Shown here piece after piece: positions 1 to 8,246 of a DNA stretch of 64,000 nt. Position 1 is the stretch's first letter; each line of letters begins with the position of its first letter. The DNA comes from an uncultured Draconibacterium sp. (GTDB lineage: Bacteria; Bacteroidota; Bacteroidia; Bacteroidales; Prolixibacteraceae), in assembly GCF_913063105.1 (NCBI RefSeq), contig NZ_CAJXYQ010000016.1, positions 48,345-112,344 of the forward strand, written 5' to 3'. A program made the position numbers and the translations under genes. The notes beneath the pieces are model-generated. The model searched no databases. It had not been told where the DNA came from and saw only the letters and a program-made list of their open reading frames with translations.

Positions 1-1724
1 TGGAAGCCGCAGAAGAGCAAGGAATTACCATTCCAACCTTATGCCATCATAAAGATTTGTGCGTTGCCGGAAACTGTCGCGTGTGTGTGGTTGAGGTAGC
101 AGGGCAAAACCGCTTGTCGGCTGCATGTGCAACGCCTTGCGAAGAAGGAATGGAAGTGTTGACCAACAGTTTGAAAGTTCGTAACTCACGAAAACAAATC
201 ATTGAATTACTATTGGCAGAACACAATGCGGATTGCACCAAATGCTACCGAAACGGAAACTGCGAACTGCAAACACTGGCCTCGGAATACAAAATAATGA
301 CCCAGGACTTTCTCGAGCTCGTTCCCCTAAAACAATATAGTATTGATGCTTATTCGCCTTCAATAATGAAAGACGACAGCAAATGTATACGCTGCCAGCG
401 ATGCGTAAGAACCTGTGCCGAGCTGCAGGGTGTAAATGCGCTGACTGTTGCCCACAAAGGCGACAAAATGAAAATTACCACTTTCTTTGAGAAGGCTATG
501 CGCGATGTGGTTTGTACCAATTGCGGGCAATGCATAAACCACTGCCCTACCGGAGCTTTGGTAGAGAAAAATTACATTGAGGAAGTTTGGGAAGCCATTG
601 CAAATCCGAAAAAACATGTCGTAGTACAAACCGCCCCTGCAGTAAGAGTTGGTTTAGGCGAAGAACTGGGACTAAAACCAGGCAAACGCGTTACCGGACA
701 AATGGTAGCCGCCTTAAAACGTTTAGGTTTCGACTCGGTACTCGATACCGATTTTACTGCCGACCTAACAATTATGGAGGAAGGTACCGAACTACTTACC
801 CGTTTGAAAAAAGCCCTGGTAGATAAAGATGAGTCGGTTACACTGCCAATGGCAACATCTTGTTCGCCAGGATGGATTAAGTACATCGAGCACATGTATC
901 CCGAACATTTGAATAACCTTTCAACCTGTAAATCGCCACAACAAATGTTTGGGGCACTGGTTAAAACTTATTATGCCAAAGCACGCAACCTTGAACCTGA
1001 AAATATTGTATCTGTTTCGATTATGCCGTGCACAGCAAAAAAATACGAGGCTTACCGCCCTGAAATGCACGACAGTGGCTACCGCGATGTAGACTACGTA
1101 CTTACTACGCGAGAACTCGCCATTCTTATAAAACAAGCCGGTTTGGATTTTAACAAACTTGAACCGGTTAAGTACGACCGTTTAATGGGAGAATCATCGG
1201 GCGCAGCAGTAATTTTTGGTGCCACCGGAGGTGTAATGGAGGCTGCTTTACGAACAGCCTACGAAATTGTTACAGGCCGCGAAGTACCGTTTGACAACCT
1301 GAATATTACTCCTGTACGCGGCATGGATGGCATTCGCGAAGCTTCAATTAAAATTGATAATCCACTAAAAGAGTGGGCCTTTTTGGATGGAGTTGAGCTA
1401 AAATGTGCCGTTGCACACGGCTTAATAAATGCCAAAACTGTAATGGATTCAGTGAGAGCCGGGACTGCAGACTATCATTTTATTGAATTTATGGCGTGCC
1501 CCGGTGGCTGCCTGGGTGGTGGAGGCCAGCCTATTCCAACCAATCCCGAGATAAGGCAAAAACGTGCAGAAGCAATTTATGCTGAAGATGAAGGTTTAAC
1601 GATACGAAAATCGCATGAAAATCCGGAGGTTCTGAAATTATATCACGATTTCTTAAAAGAACCGCTTGGCGAAATTTCGCACCACTTGCTGCATACAAAA
1701 TACACCAAGCGCGAAAGGTATTAA
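1..1724 (+). CDS. hydA: NADH-dependent [FeFe]-hydrogenase catalytic subunit (HydA/HndD-like), 5'-partial
   Basis: Cytoplasmic H2-forming or H2-oxidising subunit of a multimeric, probably electron-bifurcating hydrogenase. The open frame runs off the left edge in frame 3; the TTG at 57 is internal, because the codons before it already encode the 2Fe-2S ferredoxin domain. In order come the 2Fe-2S cysteines (CVAGNCRVC), a NuoG-type H-C-C-C cluster (CTKCYRNGNC), two [4Fe-4S] motifs (CIRCQRC, CTNCGQC) and the H-cluster domain with L2 MPCTAKKYE and L3 MACPGGCLGGGGQP. Oddly, L1 reads TSCSPGW: a serine (codon 864-866) stands where the cubane-ligating cysteine of the usual TSCCPxW is expected. The end (HHLLHTKY) matches the complete paralogue at 26453-28204. 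Any NuoF/NuoE partners must lie upstream of the window. The family is certain; activity with the altered L1 is uncertain. Confidence 0.95.
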   Translation, partial: EAAEEQGITIPTLCHHKDLCVAGNCRVCVVEVAGQNRLSAACATPCEEGMEVLTNSLKVRNSRKQIIELLLAEHNADCTKCYRNGNCELQTLASEYKIMTQDFLELVPLKQYSIDAYSPSIMKDDSKCIRCQRCVRTCAELQGVNALTVAHKGDKMKITTFFEKAMRDVVCTNCGQCINHCPTGALVEKNYIEEVWEAIANPKKHVVVQTAPAVRVGLGEELGLKPGKRVTGQMVAALKRLGFDSVLDTDFTADLTIMEEGTELLTRLKKALVDKDESVTLPMATSCSPGWIKYIEHMYPEHLNNLSTCKSPQQMFGALVKTYYAKARNLEPENIVSVSIMPCTAKKYEAYRPEMHDSGYRDVDYVLTTRELAILIKQAGLDFNKLEPVKYDRLMGESSGAAVIFGATGGVMEAALRTAYEIVTGREVPFDNLNITPVRGMDGIREASIKIDNPLKEWAFLDGVELKCAVAHGLINAKTVMDSVRAGTADYHFIEFMACPGGCLGGGGQPIPTNPEIRQKRAEAIYAEDEGLTIRKSHENPEVLKLYHDFLKEPLGEISHHLLHTKYTKRERY

Positions 1725-1755
1725 TTACCGTGCGAACAAATCATATAAAATCCGG

Positions 1756-1763
1756 TATCTTTG
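1756..1763 (+). promoter_or_regulatory. Candidate Bacteroidota -7 element (TATCTTTG) for ogt
   Basis: Exact match to TAnnTTTG, 16 bases before the ogt ATG, which would give a leader of about 12 nt. No clear TTTG -33 box is seen at the expected distance. Confidence 0.4.
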
Positions 1764-1779
1764 GGTATCGGATTTTTTT

Positions 1780-2265
1780 ATGAAACAATTTACAAGATAT
1801 ATTCCTTCACCAATTGGATGGCTTCGGTTATTATCGTCAGAAAAAGCGTTAACATCCATTAAATTTGTAGATGCCTGCTCAAATTGGAGTGAGCAACAAC
1901 CAATAATCCTCGGGCAAACTGCAAAGCAACTTGAAGCTTACTTTCAAGGAAATTTAAAATCGTTTAATCTTCAATTAGAACCGGAAGGAACACTGTTTCA
2001 GCAAAAGATATGGAAACTGGTGCAAGGAATAGAATACGGTGCAACGGCAAGCTATCTTGAAATTGCCCGGCAATCAGGATCAGAAAAAAATACGCGGGCA
2101 GTAGGTTTTGCCAACGGGAAAAATCCTATTCCAATTATAATTCCTTGTCATCGAATAATTGGAAGCTCGGGTAAACTCACCGGATATGCTGGAGGAATAG
2201 AACGCAAGCGCTGGCTGCTAAATCACGAAAGAACTAACACAAAAATTCCGGGCCAACTATTCTAA
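1780..2265 (+). CDS. ogt: Methylated-DNA--protein-cysteine S-methyltransferase (Ogt/AdaB type)
   Basis: Suicide repair protein that moves the alkyl group from O6-alkylguanine in DNA to its own cysteine. The 161-residue product has the diagnostic IPCHRII active-site motif, followed by the GYAGG and ERKRWLL helix region of the C-terminal domain. The N-terminal part (residues 1-75) is a short ribonuclease-H-like domain as in Ogt. The frame is open further upstream into the hydrogenase gene (to 1666), but the ATG at 1780 gives the normal family start (MKQFTRYIPSPIGWL) and follows a good -7 element, so it was chosen. Single gene between the hydrogenase and a terminator-like hairpin. Confidence 0.9.
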   Translation: MKQFTRYIPSPIGWLRLLSSEKALTSIKFVDACSNWSEQQPIILGQTAKQLEAYFQGNLKSFNLQLEPEGTLFQQKIWKLVQGIEYGATASYLEIARQSGSEKNTRAVGFANGKNPIPIIIPCHRIIGSSGKLTGYAGGIERKRWLLNHERTNTKIPGQLF

Positions 2266-2316
2266 ATCAGGGAATATTGTCCCATATTGAAAACACAAAA
2301 AATACACTCTTAAAAC

Positions 2317-2390
2317 TATCTTCCTGATATCATGCATTTTAATTTTATGGTATACATTTTGTTTTAATGGTATCCGAAATCAGGAAGATA
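2317..2390. repeat. Widely spaced 12-bp inverted repeat
   Basis: TATCTTCCTGAT (2317-2328) and its exact complement ATCAGGAAGATA (2379-2390) flank a 50-nt AT-rich loop in the ogt-esterase gap. The right arm is followed by an A-rich run. It could be a structured RNA, an old insertion scar or an operator; function unknown. Confidence 0.4.
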
Positions 2391-2420
2391 AAAAATAAGG
2401 ATTTGAAATAAAGACTCCTT

Positions 2421-2459
2421 AAAAGAAATGGAACTCAATTTTGGGTTCCATTTTCTTTT
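2421..2459 (+). terminator. Intrinsic terminator-like hairpin
   Basis: AAAAGAAATGGAAC pairs with GTTCCATTTTCTTTT across a short loop, with a single bulge, and ends in a T-rich arm. It lies about 155 nt after ogt and 40 nt before the next gene, and is nearly symmetrical. Confidence 0.55.
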
Positions 2460-2500
2460 GCTGGTAAATTGATATACCCTATATTCACAACAAAAAATAT

Positions 2501-3460
2501 ATGCAAAGAAATGTAAAACTCCTTTTTCTGTTTCTGCTTATTACCCAATTCGCAGCTGGGCAAGACCGATACGCCTACGAACAATTTGAAGAAATTAGGG
2601 TTGAAACAGCTACATATGCAACAAAAGATGGCGAAAACCTGGATATGGATATTTACCTCCCTCAATACGATAACGAACCGGAAAGAGCAACAATAATTTA
2701 CCTGCACGGTGGAGGATTTAGTAGTGGTGAACGAAACAGTGAGAAAATAAAATCGTTTTGTACAAACCTGGCCAGCTATGGCTATGTTGTTGCATCTATT
2801 TCGTACCGATTAACGCGAAAAGGCAAAGCTGAAGGCTTTGGATGTAATTGCCCTACCCAGGTAAAAATCAACACAATCTATTCTGCCTCAGAAGATTTGC
2901 AGGATGCTGCATTTTTCCTTATCGAGAACAGGCATCAGTATGCAATAAATCCACAACAGATTATTCTTGCCGGAAGCAGCGCCGGAGCCGAAACAGCTTT
3001 AAATACAGCGTATCAGCCACCGTATTGCTACGGTTTAGACTCCGGACCGGTATCGTTTGCAGGGGTTATCGGTATGGCTGGTGCAATTGCCGATACTATG
3101 GCGCTTTATGATGAATCGGCTATTCCTTCGCTTTTGTTTCATGGCTCAGACGATCCGCTTGTACCTTATGGTTCAGCTCCACATCATTACTGCAAAGAAG
3201 GAGCACCAGGCTACTGGCTCTTGCATGGCTCGCATACCATTGCTGAAAAATTAAAACAACTAAACGTTCCCTGCTGGCTGCACACCTCATGCGGAGCAGG
3301 ACACGAATTACACAGCCAGCCTTTTACCGATTATTTTGATGTAATTACAGAATTTTGCCACCAGTTTGTTATTGAAAAAAATGGCGACCAACGCCATACC
3401 ATAATTGAAGGAGAACACAACGCTCAACGATTTAACGATTATAACTACTGTTCACAATGA
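2501..3460 (+). CDS. Exported alpha/beta-hydrolase (esterase/carboxylesterase-like)
   Basis: Predicted periplasmic ester hydrolase. Residues 1-20 form a signal peptide ending in AAGQ. Mature motifs are the oxyanion-hole loop HGGGFSSG (about residue 68), nucleophile elbow GSSAGAE (about 164), an acid loop HGSDDPLV and a C-terminal histidine in CGAGHELH, so a complete Ser-Asp-His triad is present. Several cysteines (CNCP, CYG, CGAG) suggest disulphides in the periplasm. Substrate is unknown; BD-FAE-like or sugar acetyl esterases are the nearest idea. Its stop overlaps the next gene's start by ATGA, so the two are co-translated. Confidence 0.8.
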   Translation: MQRNVKLLFLFLLITQFAAGQDRYAYEQFEEIRVETATYATKDGENLDMDIYLPQYDNEPERATIIYLHGGGFSSGERNSEKIKSFCTNLASYGYVVASISYRLTRKGKAEGFGCNCPTQVKINTIYSASEDLQDAAFFLIENRHQYAINPQQIILAGSSAGAETALNTAYQPPYCYGLDSGPVSFAGVIGMAGAIADTMALYDESAIPSLLFHGSDDPLVPYGSAPHHYCKEGAPGYWLLHGSHTIAEKLKQLNVPCWLHTSCGAGHELHSQPFTDYFDVITEFCHQFVIEKNGDQRHTIIEGEHNAQRFNDYNYCSQ

Positions 3461-4287
3461 AACGATTTCTTGCCAGCCTTATTTTTCTGTTTCCAATTAT
3501 ACTGACTGCCCAGCAAATAAATGTTTTAAGCTACAATATACGATACAATAACAGCAATGATGGAATTAACGCCTGGCCAAACCGTGTTGAAATGGTTAAT
3601 GGCCTGCTACAATTTTACGAGCCTGATATTTTTGGTCTGCAGGAAGCGTTGTTCAATCAGATTTCAGATATTGATGAAGCACTTCCGAATTACGAGTGGT
3701 TTGGCGTTGGTAGAGAAGATGGTGATAAGGGGGGTGAATTTTCGCCTGTATTTTTTAACAGAGATAAATTTATTTTAATTGAAAAAGGCAACTTTTGGCT
3801 TGCCGAAGATTGCACCAAGCCCGGATTAGGCTGGGATGCTGCCTGCACCCGAATTTGCACCTGGGGAAAATTTCAAAGCAAAATCAGTGGCAAAAAATTT
3901 TATGTTTTTAATACGCATTTCGATCACAGAGGCGATGAAGCACGAAAAAATTCGGCGATTCTGATCCGCGATAAAATTGAAGAAATGACTTACAAAAATA
4001 ATCTGCCTGTACTTTTAACCGGCGACTTTAACCTAAAGCCCGAAACCTTACCCATTTCGCTGCTAAAAAAATACCTGAACGACAGCCGCGATATTTCGGC
4101 ACAAAAACCTTACGGGCCAGTAGGAACATATAATGGTTTTAAGTTTGACGCGGAATTACAAACCCGTATCGACTATATTTTTGTTCGTGGTTTTAAGGTA
4201 TTAAAATATGCGGTACTTACTGATAATAAAGAACAACGGTGGCCTTCAGATCATTTGCCGGTGTTTGTGCAACTGCAGTTGAAATAA
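3457..4287 (+). CDS. Exported endonuclease/exonuclease/phosphatase (EEP) family protein
   Basis: Metal-dependent phosphoesterase of the DNase I/sphingomyelinase fold. After a signal peptide (residues 1-18, ending LTAQQ) come the family motifs: SYNIRYNN, GLQEAL with the metal-binding Glu, NTHFDHRG, GDFNLKP and SDHLPVF with the catalytic Asp-His. The 276-residue length is normal for secreted Bacteroidota EEP proteins. It is coupled to the preceding esterase by a 4-base overlap, suggesting joint breakdown of an external phospho- or acyl-ester. Actual substrate cannot be read from sequence. Confidence 0.85.
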   Translation: MKRFLASLIFLFPIILTAQQINVLSYNIRYNNSNDGINAWPNRVEMVNGLLQFYEPDIFGLQEALFNQISDIDEALPNYEWFGVGREDGDKGGEFSPVFFNRDKFILIEKGNFWLAEDCTKPGLGWDAACTRICTWGKFQSKISGKKFYVFNTHFDHRGDEARKNSAILIRDKIEEMTYKNNLPVLLTGDFNLKPETLPISLLKKYLNDSRDISAQKPYGPVGTYNGFKFDAELQTRIDYIFVRGFKVLKYAVLTDNKEQRWPSDHLPVFVQLQLK

Positions 4288-4327
4288 GAGAATTGGTTCA
4301 AGCAGATTTGAAAAACTAAAAGAAACT

Positions 4328-4356
4328 AATCTGCGGCAATCCGCGAAATCTGCGAG
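4328..4356. repeat. Short tandem repeat, three units of about 9-10 nt (AATCTGCGR)
   Basis: Units AATCTGCGGC, AATCCGCGA and AATCTGCGAG lie between convergent genes. It resembles AATCTGCG-type intergenic repeats I associate with Bacteroidota genomes (from memory, not checked). Confidence 0.5.
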
Positions 4357-4364
4357 CAAAATTC

Positions 4365-4565
4365 TTAATCCGAGTCATCCAACTCAAAGATTTCATTTAC
4401 CGGTTTTTCAAAAACTGTCGAGATTTTAAGCGCCAAAACTGTCGATGGCACGTACCTCCCTTTTTCGATTGAATTTATCGTTTGCCGCGAAACACCAATC
4501 AATTTTGCCAAATCGTCTTGCGTAAGATTTTTTATTGCCCGTTCTATTTTAAGCCTATTCTGCAC
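4365..4565 (-). CDS. Small Xre-family HTH regulator
   Basis: 66-residue helix-turn-helix protein of the YozG/Cro-like type. The HTH spans roughly residues 5-58, with the core LTQDDLAKLIGVSRQT and INSIEKGRYVPS. It is almost all DNA-binding domain, followed by an acidic tail (ELDDSD). Its start overlaps the end of the upstream membrane gene by 11 bases. Such short Xre proteins next to small membrane proteins usually repress their own operon, so it probably controls the two DUF-type membrane genes before it. Confidence 0.85.
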   Translation of the reverse strand: MQNRLKIERAIKNLTQDDLAKLIGVSRQTINSIEKGRYVPSTVLALKISTVFEKPVNEIFELDDSD

Positions 4566-5040
4566 TTCGTATTTTTGATTTGGTAACGTAATAACTCACC
4601 AGGTAAAATCCCAAAATAACTGCCAATAATGTATCTGCTGAAAGTTGACTAAAATCGTCAGAAACACTATTTTCTAAATAAGTGATAAAAAAGAATCCCA
4701 CAAAACCAGCTCCAAAGCTCCGATAAAAAGACTTTAAACGAATCAGGTTAGACATTTCATCCTCAACCTTATCGCGCGAAAAACAAATAAGAAACAATCC
4801 AAAATTAACATAAATAACCCCAATATAATTACTTCCATCAACCAGCAAACTCTTAAAAATCCATGGTAAAGTTATGGCACAAATTACCACCACAATTCCC
4901 ACAAGTTTAAACCAGCGAGGAAACAACTTAAGTTTCTTAAAAACAGCCTCATCATTCTTTTCTTTAAAAAGCCACGACACAAGTCCTATAGACAAAACAA
5001 CAAGTACTAACAATAATATTTGAACCAATTTTGTTTCCAT
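4555..5040 (-). CDS. Small integral membrane protein, paralogue of next gene
   Basis: About 161 residues with four or five predicted membrane helices (residues about 4-24, 44-62, 72-88, 110-125, 135-152). The ATG at 5040 (METKLVQ) was chosen over an upstream TTG. It is clearly related to 5052-5525: both carry a basic WFK turn after helix 1 and an FSxxKxEDE motif before a conserved arginine-rich stretch. No enzymatic motif is seen. Many small Xre-linked membrane proteins of this layout are annotated only as hypothetical. Function unknown. Confidence 0.75.
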   Translation of the reverse strand: METKLVQILLLVLVVLSIGLVSWLFKEKNDEAVFKKLKLFPRWFKLVGIVVVICAITLPWIFKSLLVDGSNYIGVIYVNFGLFLICFSRDKVEDEMSNLIRLKSFYRSFGAGFVGFFFITYLENSVSDDFSQLSADTLLAVILGFYLVSYYVTKSKIRSAE

Positions 5041-5051
5041 ATTTTTCAATT

Positions 5052-5525
5052 TTATTTTCGTAGTTTATAAAGAGTAAGGTAAAAGTAAAGTGTTGCAATT
5101 AGCATTCCTCCTCCCATAAATGACTGAACAATAAAGTTACTCCAACAACCGCCATCTGAGCCTGTTATACGCATTGTACTCAAGGCAAAAATCAGAGCCA
5201 CCAAACTTACAAACGAATAAGTAAAAGCCTTAAATCTTAACTGTTCCGAGTATTCATCTTCGGTCTTCTGTTTCGAGAAAAATGTTACGAATAGTGCGAG
5301 GTTAAAAACTGAAATTAGCATTTCATTCATGTTTGCTATAGCGTCTTTAAAAATTAATAGTGCCAATAAAGCAAGAGCAGTAAAGATGATCGCCACTGTT
5401 TTAAACCAATTTGGTAGCAACCGGAATCTACGCTCATACAAATCGAAACTTAATGCAGAGGAAGGAATTATGTACAGAAGTAATCCGATGTAAATACAAA
5501 AACTAATTATGCTGTAGATTTTCAT
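5052..5525 (-). CDS. Small integral membrane protein, first gene of Xre operon
   Basis: 157 residues with four or five predicted helices. Shared landmarks with 4555-5040 are LPNWFKTV, FSKQKTEDEYS and RFKAFTYSF, which argue for tandem duplication. It starts the three-gene minus-strand unit ending with the Xre regulator, and is preceded by a good Bacteroidota promoter and three CTTTAC direct repeats. It could be a sensor or a membrane stress component regulated by the Xre protein, but nothing in the sequence defines the role. Confidence 0.75.
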   Translation of the reverse strand: MKIYSIISFCIYIGLLLYIIPSSALSFDLYERRFRLLPNWFKTVAIIFTALALLALLIFKDAIANMNEMLISVFNLALFVTFFSKQKTEDEYSEQLRFKAFTYSFVSLVALIFALSTMRITGSDGGCWSNFIVQSFMGGGMLIATLYFYLTLYKLRK

Positions 5526-5552
5526 TAGTGTAAACTTTACTTTTCAATATGA

Positions 5553-5584
5553 CAAACATACTTTACATTTCTACAAAAGACAAG
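5553..5584 (-). promoter_or_regulatory. Promoter of the Xre/membrane-protein operon
   Basis: On the minus strand CTTG (5584-5581), a 20-nt spacer and TATGTTTG (5560-5553) fit the Bacteroidota TTTG-N19-TAnnTTTG pattern, about 28 nt before the ATG at 5525. CTTTAC occurs at 5535, 5561 and 5589 on the plus strand and may be the operator. Confidence 0.55.
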
Positions 5585-5640
5585 TTTTCTTTACATTTTT
5601 TGTATTTGTTTTTTAACATCATTTCAGTTTTCTTTATCAA

Positions 5641-7035
5641 ATGCTTGACAATCCTGGTGAACTCATTATTAAAATATCTGATGGAATTTGGGGTGCCCCC
5701 ATTCTAATACTGCTACTTGGTGGCGGTTTTTACTTTTTGGTATATTCGCGGCTGGCCCCTTTACGCTACATTGGCCATGCCTTGCAAATATTAACCGGAA
5801 AATACGACGACCCTAACGAAGCCGGGCAGCTGCGACATTACCAGGCATTATCCACAGCCCTCGCTGGCACAGTTGGCATGGGCAATGTTAGTGGTGTAGC
5901 AGTAGCCATAACTATGGGTGGCCCGGGAGCCATTTTCTGGATGTGGGTATCGGCACTGTTGGGTGTTAGCACTAAATTTTTCACCTGTACGCTGGCTGTT
6001 ATGTTTCGGGGAAAAGACGATGCCGGAGAAATTCAGGGTGGCCCCATGTATTACATTACCGAAGGGCTGGGCAAAAACTGGCGACCACTTGCCGTATTTT
6101 TTGCCCTTATGGCAATGATAGGCGTTTCACCGCTGTTTCAGGCAAACCAGCTCACACAAATGATTAGAGATGTTATTCTGGTTCCAAATAATATAGAGGC
6201 TTCGTTTACAAGCAACATTGTTACAGGCATAATAATTTCGATACTGGTTGGCCTGGTGGTAATTGGAGGTATTAAGCGCATCGGAAAAGTTACCGGACGA
6301 TTGGTGCCAACCATGGTTGTAGTCTACACCATTACCGTTTTCTTTATTATCTTCTCTAACACCTCAGCAATTATCCCGGCCTTTAAAACTATAATTGCCG
6401 ATGCATTTACCGGAAATGCGGTATTAGGAGGTTCTCTGGGGGCTATAATCATCACCGGTGTTCGGCGGGCCGCCTTTTCAAATGAAGCAGGACTGGGAAC
6501 GGCACCTATGGCACACGGAGCAGCAAAAACCAACGAACCAATCCGCGAAGGATTAGTGGCTATGCTTGGCCCCATTATCGATACCATTATTGTTTGTACA
6601 ATGACAGCCCTTGCCATTATTATTACAAATACCTGGCAGGAAAGCAGTGCCGATGGAATAACTTTAACAGCACATGCCTTCGATTCTGCCATTCCTGTTT
6701 ACGGAAAATATATTCTGGCTACCTGTGTAATTTTCTTTTCCATGTCAACCATGTTTGCCTTTCCGTACTACGGCGTAAAATGCCTGGGTTTTGTTGCCGG
6801 AACCAAATACCAGCACATTTATAATTACCTTTTTGTTGCTGTTATAATTTTAGGTGCCGTGTCAAACCTGCGGGTTATTATCGGGCTTATTGATATTGCT
6901 TTTGCGCTGATGGCCTTTCCTACCGTTATTACCACTATTCTTTTGTCGCCGTATGTTAAAAGGGCGGCCAAAGACTATTTTTTGCGCTTGAAAGCAGAAA
7001 AGCTATTGGTTAAAAGAACGCGTAATAACGCTTAA
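5641..7035 (+). CDS. Sodium:alanine symporter family (AGCS) amino-acid carrier
   Basis: Inner-membrane Na+-coupled importer of alanine or glycine. The 464-residue protein has about ten or eleven hydrophobic helices. It carries the family signatures GTVGMGNVSGVA and GGPGAIFWMW near residues 79-105, GGPMYYITEGLG, and FSNEAGLGTAPMAHGA near residue 280. Length is typical of AGCS carriers (about 450-480). It has its own upstream gap shared head-to-head with the Xre operon and is followed 84 bases later by a YkgJ-type gene, so a short operon is possible. Confidence 0.93.
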   Translation: MLDNPGELIIKISDGIWGAPILILLLGGGFYFLVYSRLAPLRYIGHALQILTGKYDDPNEAGQLRHYQALSTALAGTVGMGNVSGVAVAITMGGPGAIFWMWVSALLGVSTKFFTCTLAVMFRGKDDAGEIQGGPMYYITEGLGKNWRPLAVFFALMAMIGVSPLFQANQLTQMIRDVILVPNNIEASFTSNIVTGIIISILVGLVVIGGIKRIGKVTGRLVPTMVVVYTITVFFIIFSNTSAIIPAFKTIIADAFTGNAVLGGSLGAIIITGVRRAAFSNEAGLGTAPMAHGAAKTNEPIREGLVAMLGPIIDTIIVCTMTALAIIITNTWQESSADGITLTAHAFDSAIPVYGKYILATCVIFFSMSTMFAFPYYGVKCLGFVAGTKYQHIYNYLFVAVIILGAVSNLRVIIGLIDIAFALMAFPTVITTILLSPYVKRAAKDYFLRLKAEKLLVKRTRNNA

Positions 7036-7119
7036 AATAATTAATGCCCCAGGTCTTTTCTCGTGAGCCCGGTATTGCTTTTTCAACAGAAAAGCAATAA
7101 TTTGAAGGAAAATAATTTC

Positions 7120-7752
7120 ATGACAAATTCAAAATTTGACCAACTTGAAAAAGCCTTTTTCCACGATGGCTATCAACTGGCCATAAATGCCCTTAAAAAT
7201 ACGAACAACCATACAGTGCCTGATGCTGTTATCAGGGAAATGTATGCCATTATTGATGGTTTAATCGATTCATTATTTGCATACGCCCGACAACAAAACC
7301 AGGCAATTGAATGCAAAAAAGGTTGTGCATGGTGCTGTCATCAGCCGGTATTTGCACTTGATTACGAGTTGAATTACCTGAACAACTTTATACATAAAAA
7401 TTTTGATATTGTAACTCGCTCTGCAATTCAGAAAAAAGCAAAATTTAAAAGGGAAAAACTTGCCCAACTGGAAGGCGATGCATTACTAAATGCAAAAACG
7501 CCCTGCCCCTTGTTACATGAAGGAGCCTGTTTGGTTTACGAAGCACGCCCAATGGCCTGTCGCATTTATCTTTCGTCGGATGTAAAAAGCTGCAAACAGT
7601 TCTTTAACAATCCTGATGATAAGAGCAATTACCCCAAACTACTGGATATGCCTATGCGCCTGGGACGCATGATGAACGAGGGATTTAAATCGGCGCTAAA
7701 AACAAATGGCGTTGAGGCAAAAGAATATCGGATTGAAGAGAAACTTTGTTAA
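7120..7752 (+). CDS. YkgJ-family cysteine-cluster (zinc/iron chelating) protein
   Basis: About 210 residues with the YkgJ cysteine pattern: CKKGCAWCC near residue 65 and CPLLHEGACLVYEARPMAC near residue 128, which together bind a metal, probably Zn or an Fe-S cluster. The ATG at 7120 is preceded by a GAAGGA stretch; the frame is open to a GTG at 7063, but that extension has no family similarity. The stop overlaps the stop region of the convergent thioesterase by four bases. The biochemical role of the family is poorly defined. Confidence 0.8.
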   Translation: MTNSKFDQLEKAFFHDGYQLAINALKNTNNHTVPDAVIREMYAIIDGLIDSLFAYARQQNQAIECKKGCAWCCHQPVFALDYELNYLNNFIHKNFDIVTRSAIQKKAKFKREKLAQLEGDALLNAKTPCPLLHEGACLVYEARPMACRIYLSSDVKSCKQFFNNPDDKSNYPKLLDMPMRLGRMMNEGFKSALKTNGVEAKEYRIEEKLC

Positions 7753-8171
7753 AGGTTTTCCAACACAATGCCTGCTGCTGTAAATCTATTTTCAAGAATT
7801 TCGGGTGACACAGGACGGCCATTTTTTGTGAGCACCGAAGTAATGCGGCCTCTTACCATTAGCTTTTCATCTGCTCTGCGAATTACTTCCTGCAAAAAAA
7901 CGATGCGCAACCGACCTTGTTTTCCTATTTTTAGTCGCACCAAAAAGTCATCGCCGGGGCGCAACGGTAACTTGTACTCCAATTCACCTTTTATCACCAC
8001 TGCATCGATTCCATCATTGTGTAGTTGCGCAAAATCAAGCCCAACATAATTTAAAAATTTATGGCGTGTATGCTCCAGGTAGTTCTGATAAACAGCGTTG
8101 TTTACAATCCCCTGGATGTCGCATTCGTAGTCGCGAACCTGCATTTCAAGTTCAAAATGGTAATCCTGCAT
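7749..8171 (-). CDS. Acyl-CoA thioesterase, hotdog fold (YbgC/FadM-like)
   Basis: 140-residue single-hotdog enzyme that hydrolyses acyl-CoA thioesters. The N-terminal signature RDYECDIQGIVNN with the catalytic Asp, followed by YQNYLEHTRHKFL, is typical of the 4-hydroxybenzoyl-CoA thioesterase family, and RPGDDFLVRLKI follows on the central strand. It stands alone, convergent with the YkgJ gene. A second paralogue is at 44630-45049. Chain-length preference cannot be predicted. Confidence 0.88.
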   Translation of the reverse strand: MQDYHFELEMQVRDYECDIQGIVNNAVYQNYLEHTRHKFLNYVGLDFAQLHNDGIDAVVIKGELEYKLPLRPGDDFLVRLKIGKQGRLRIVFLQEVIRRADEKLMVRGRITSVLTKNGRPVSPEILENRFTAAGIVLENL

Positions 8172-8246
8172 CTTTTTATATTAAAAGCTAATGCCCATTA
8201 AATACAACACCGACTCAATAGCCGGTGCACCACACTTAAGTTCTTG

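Noticed and set aside
57..62. TTG at 57 as hydrogenase start
   Set aside because: The frame is open to the left edge and already encodes the 2Fe-2S domain; the gene starts before the window.
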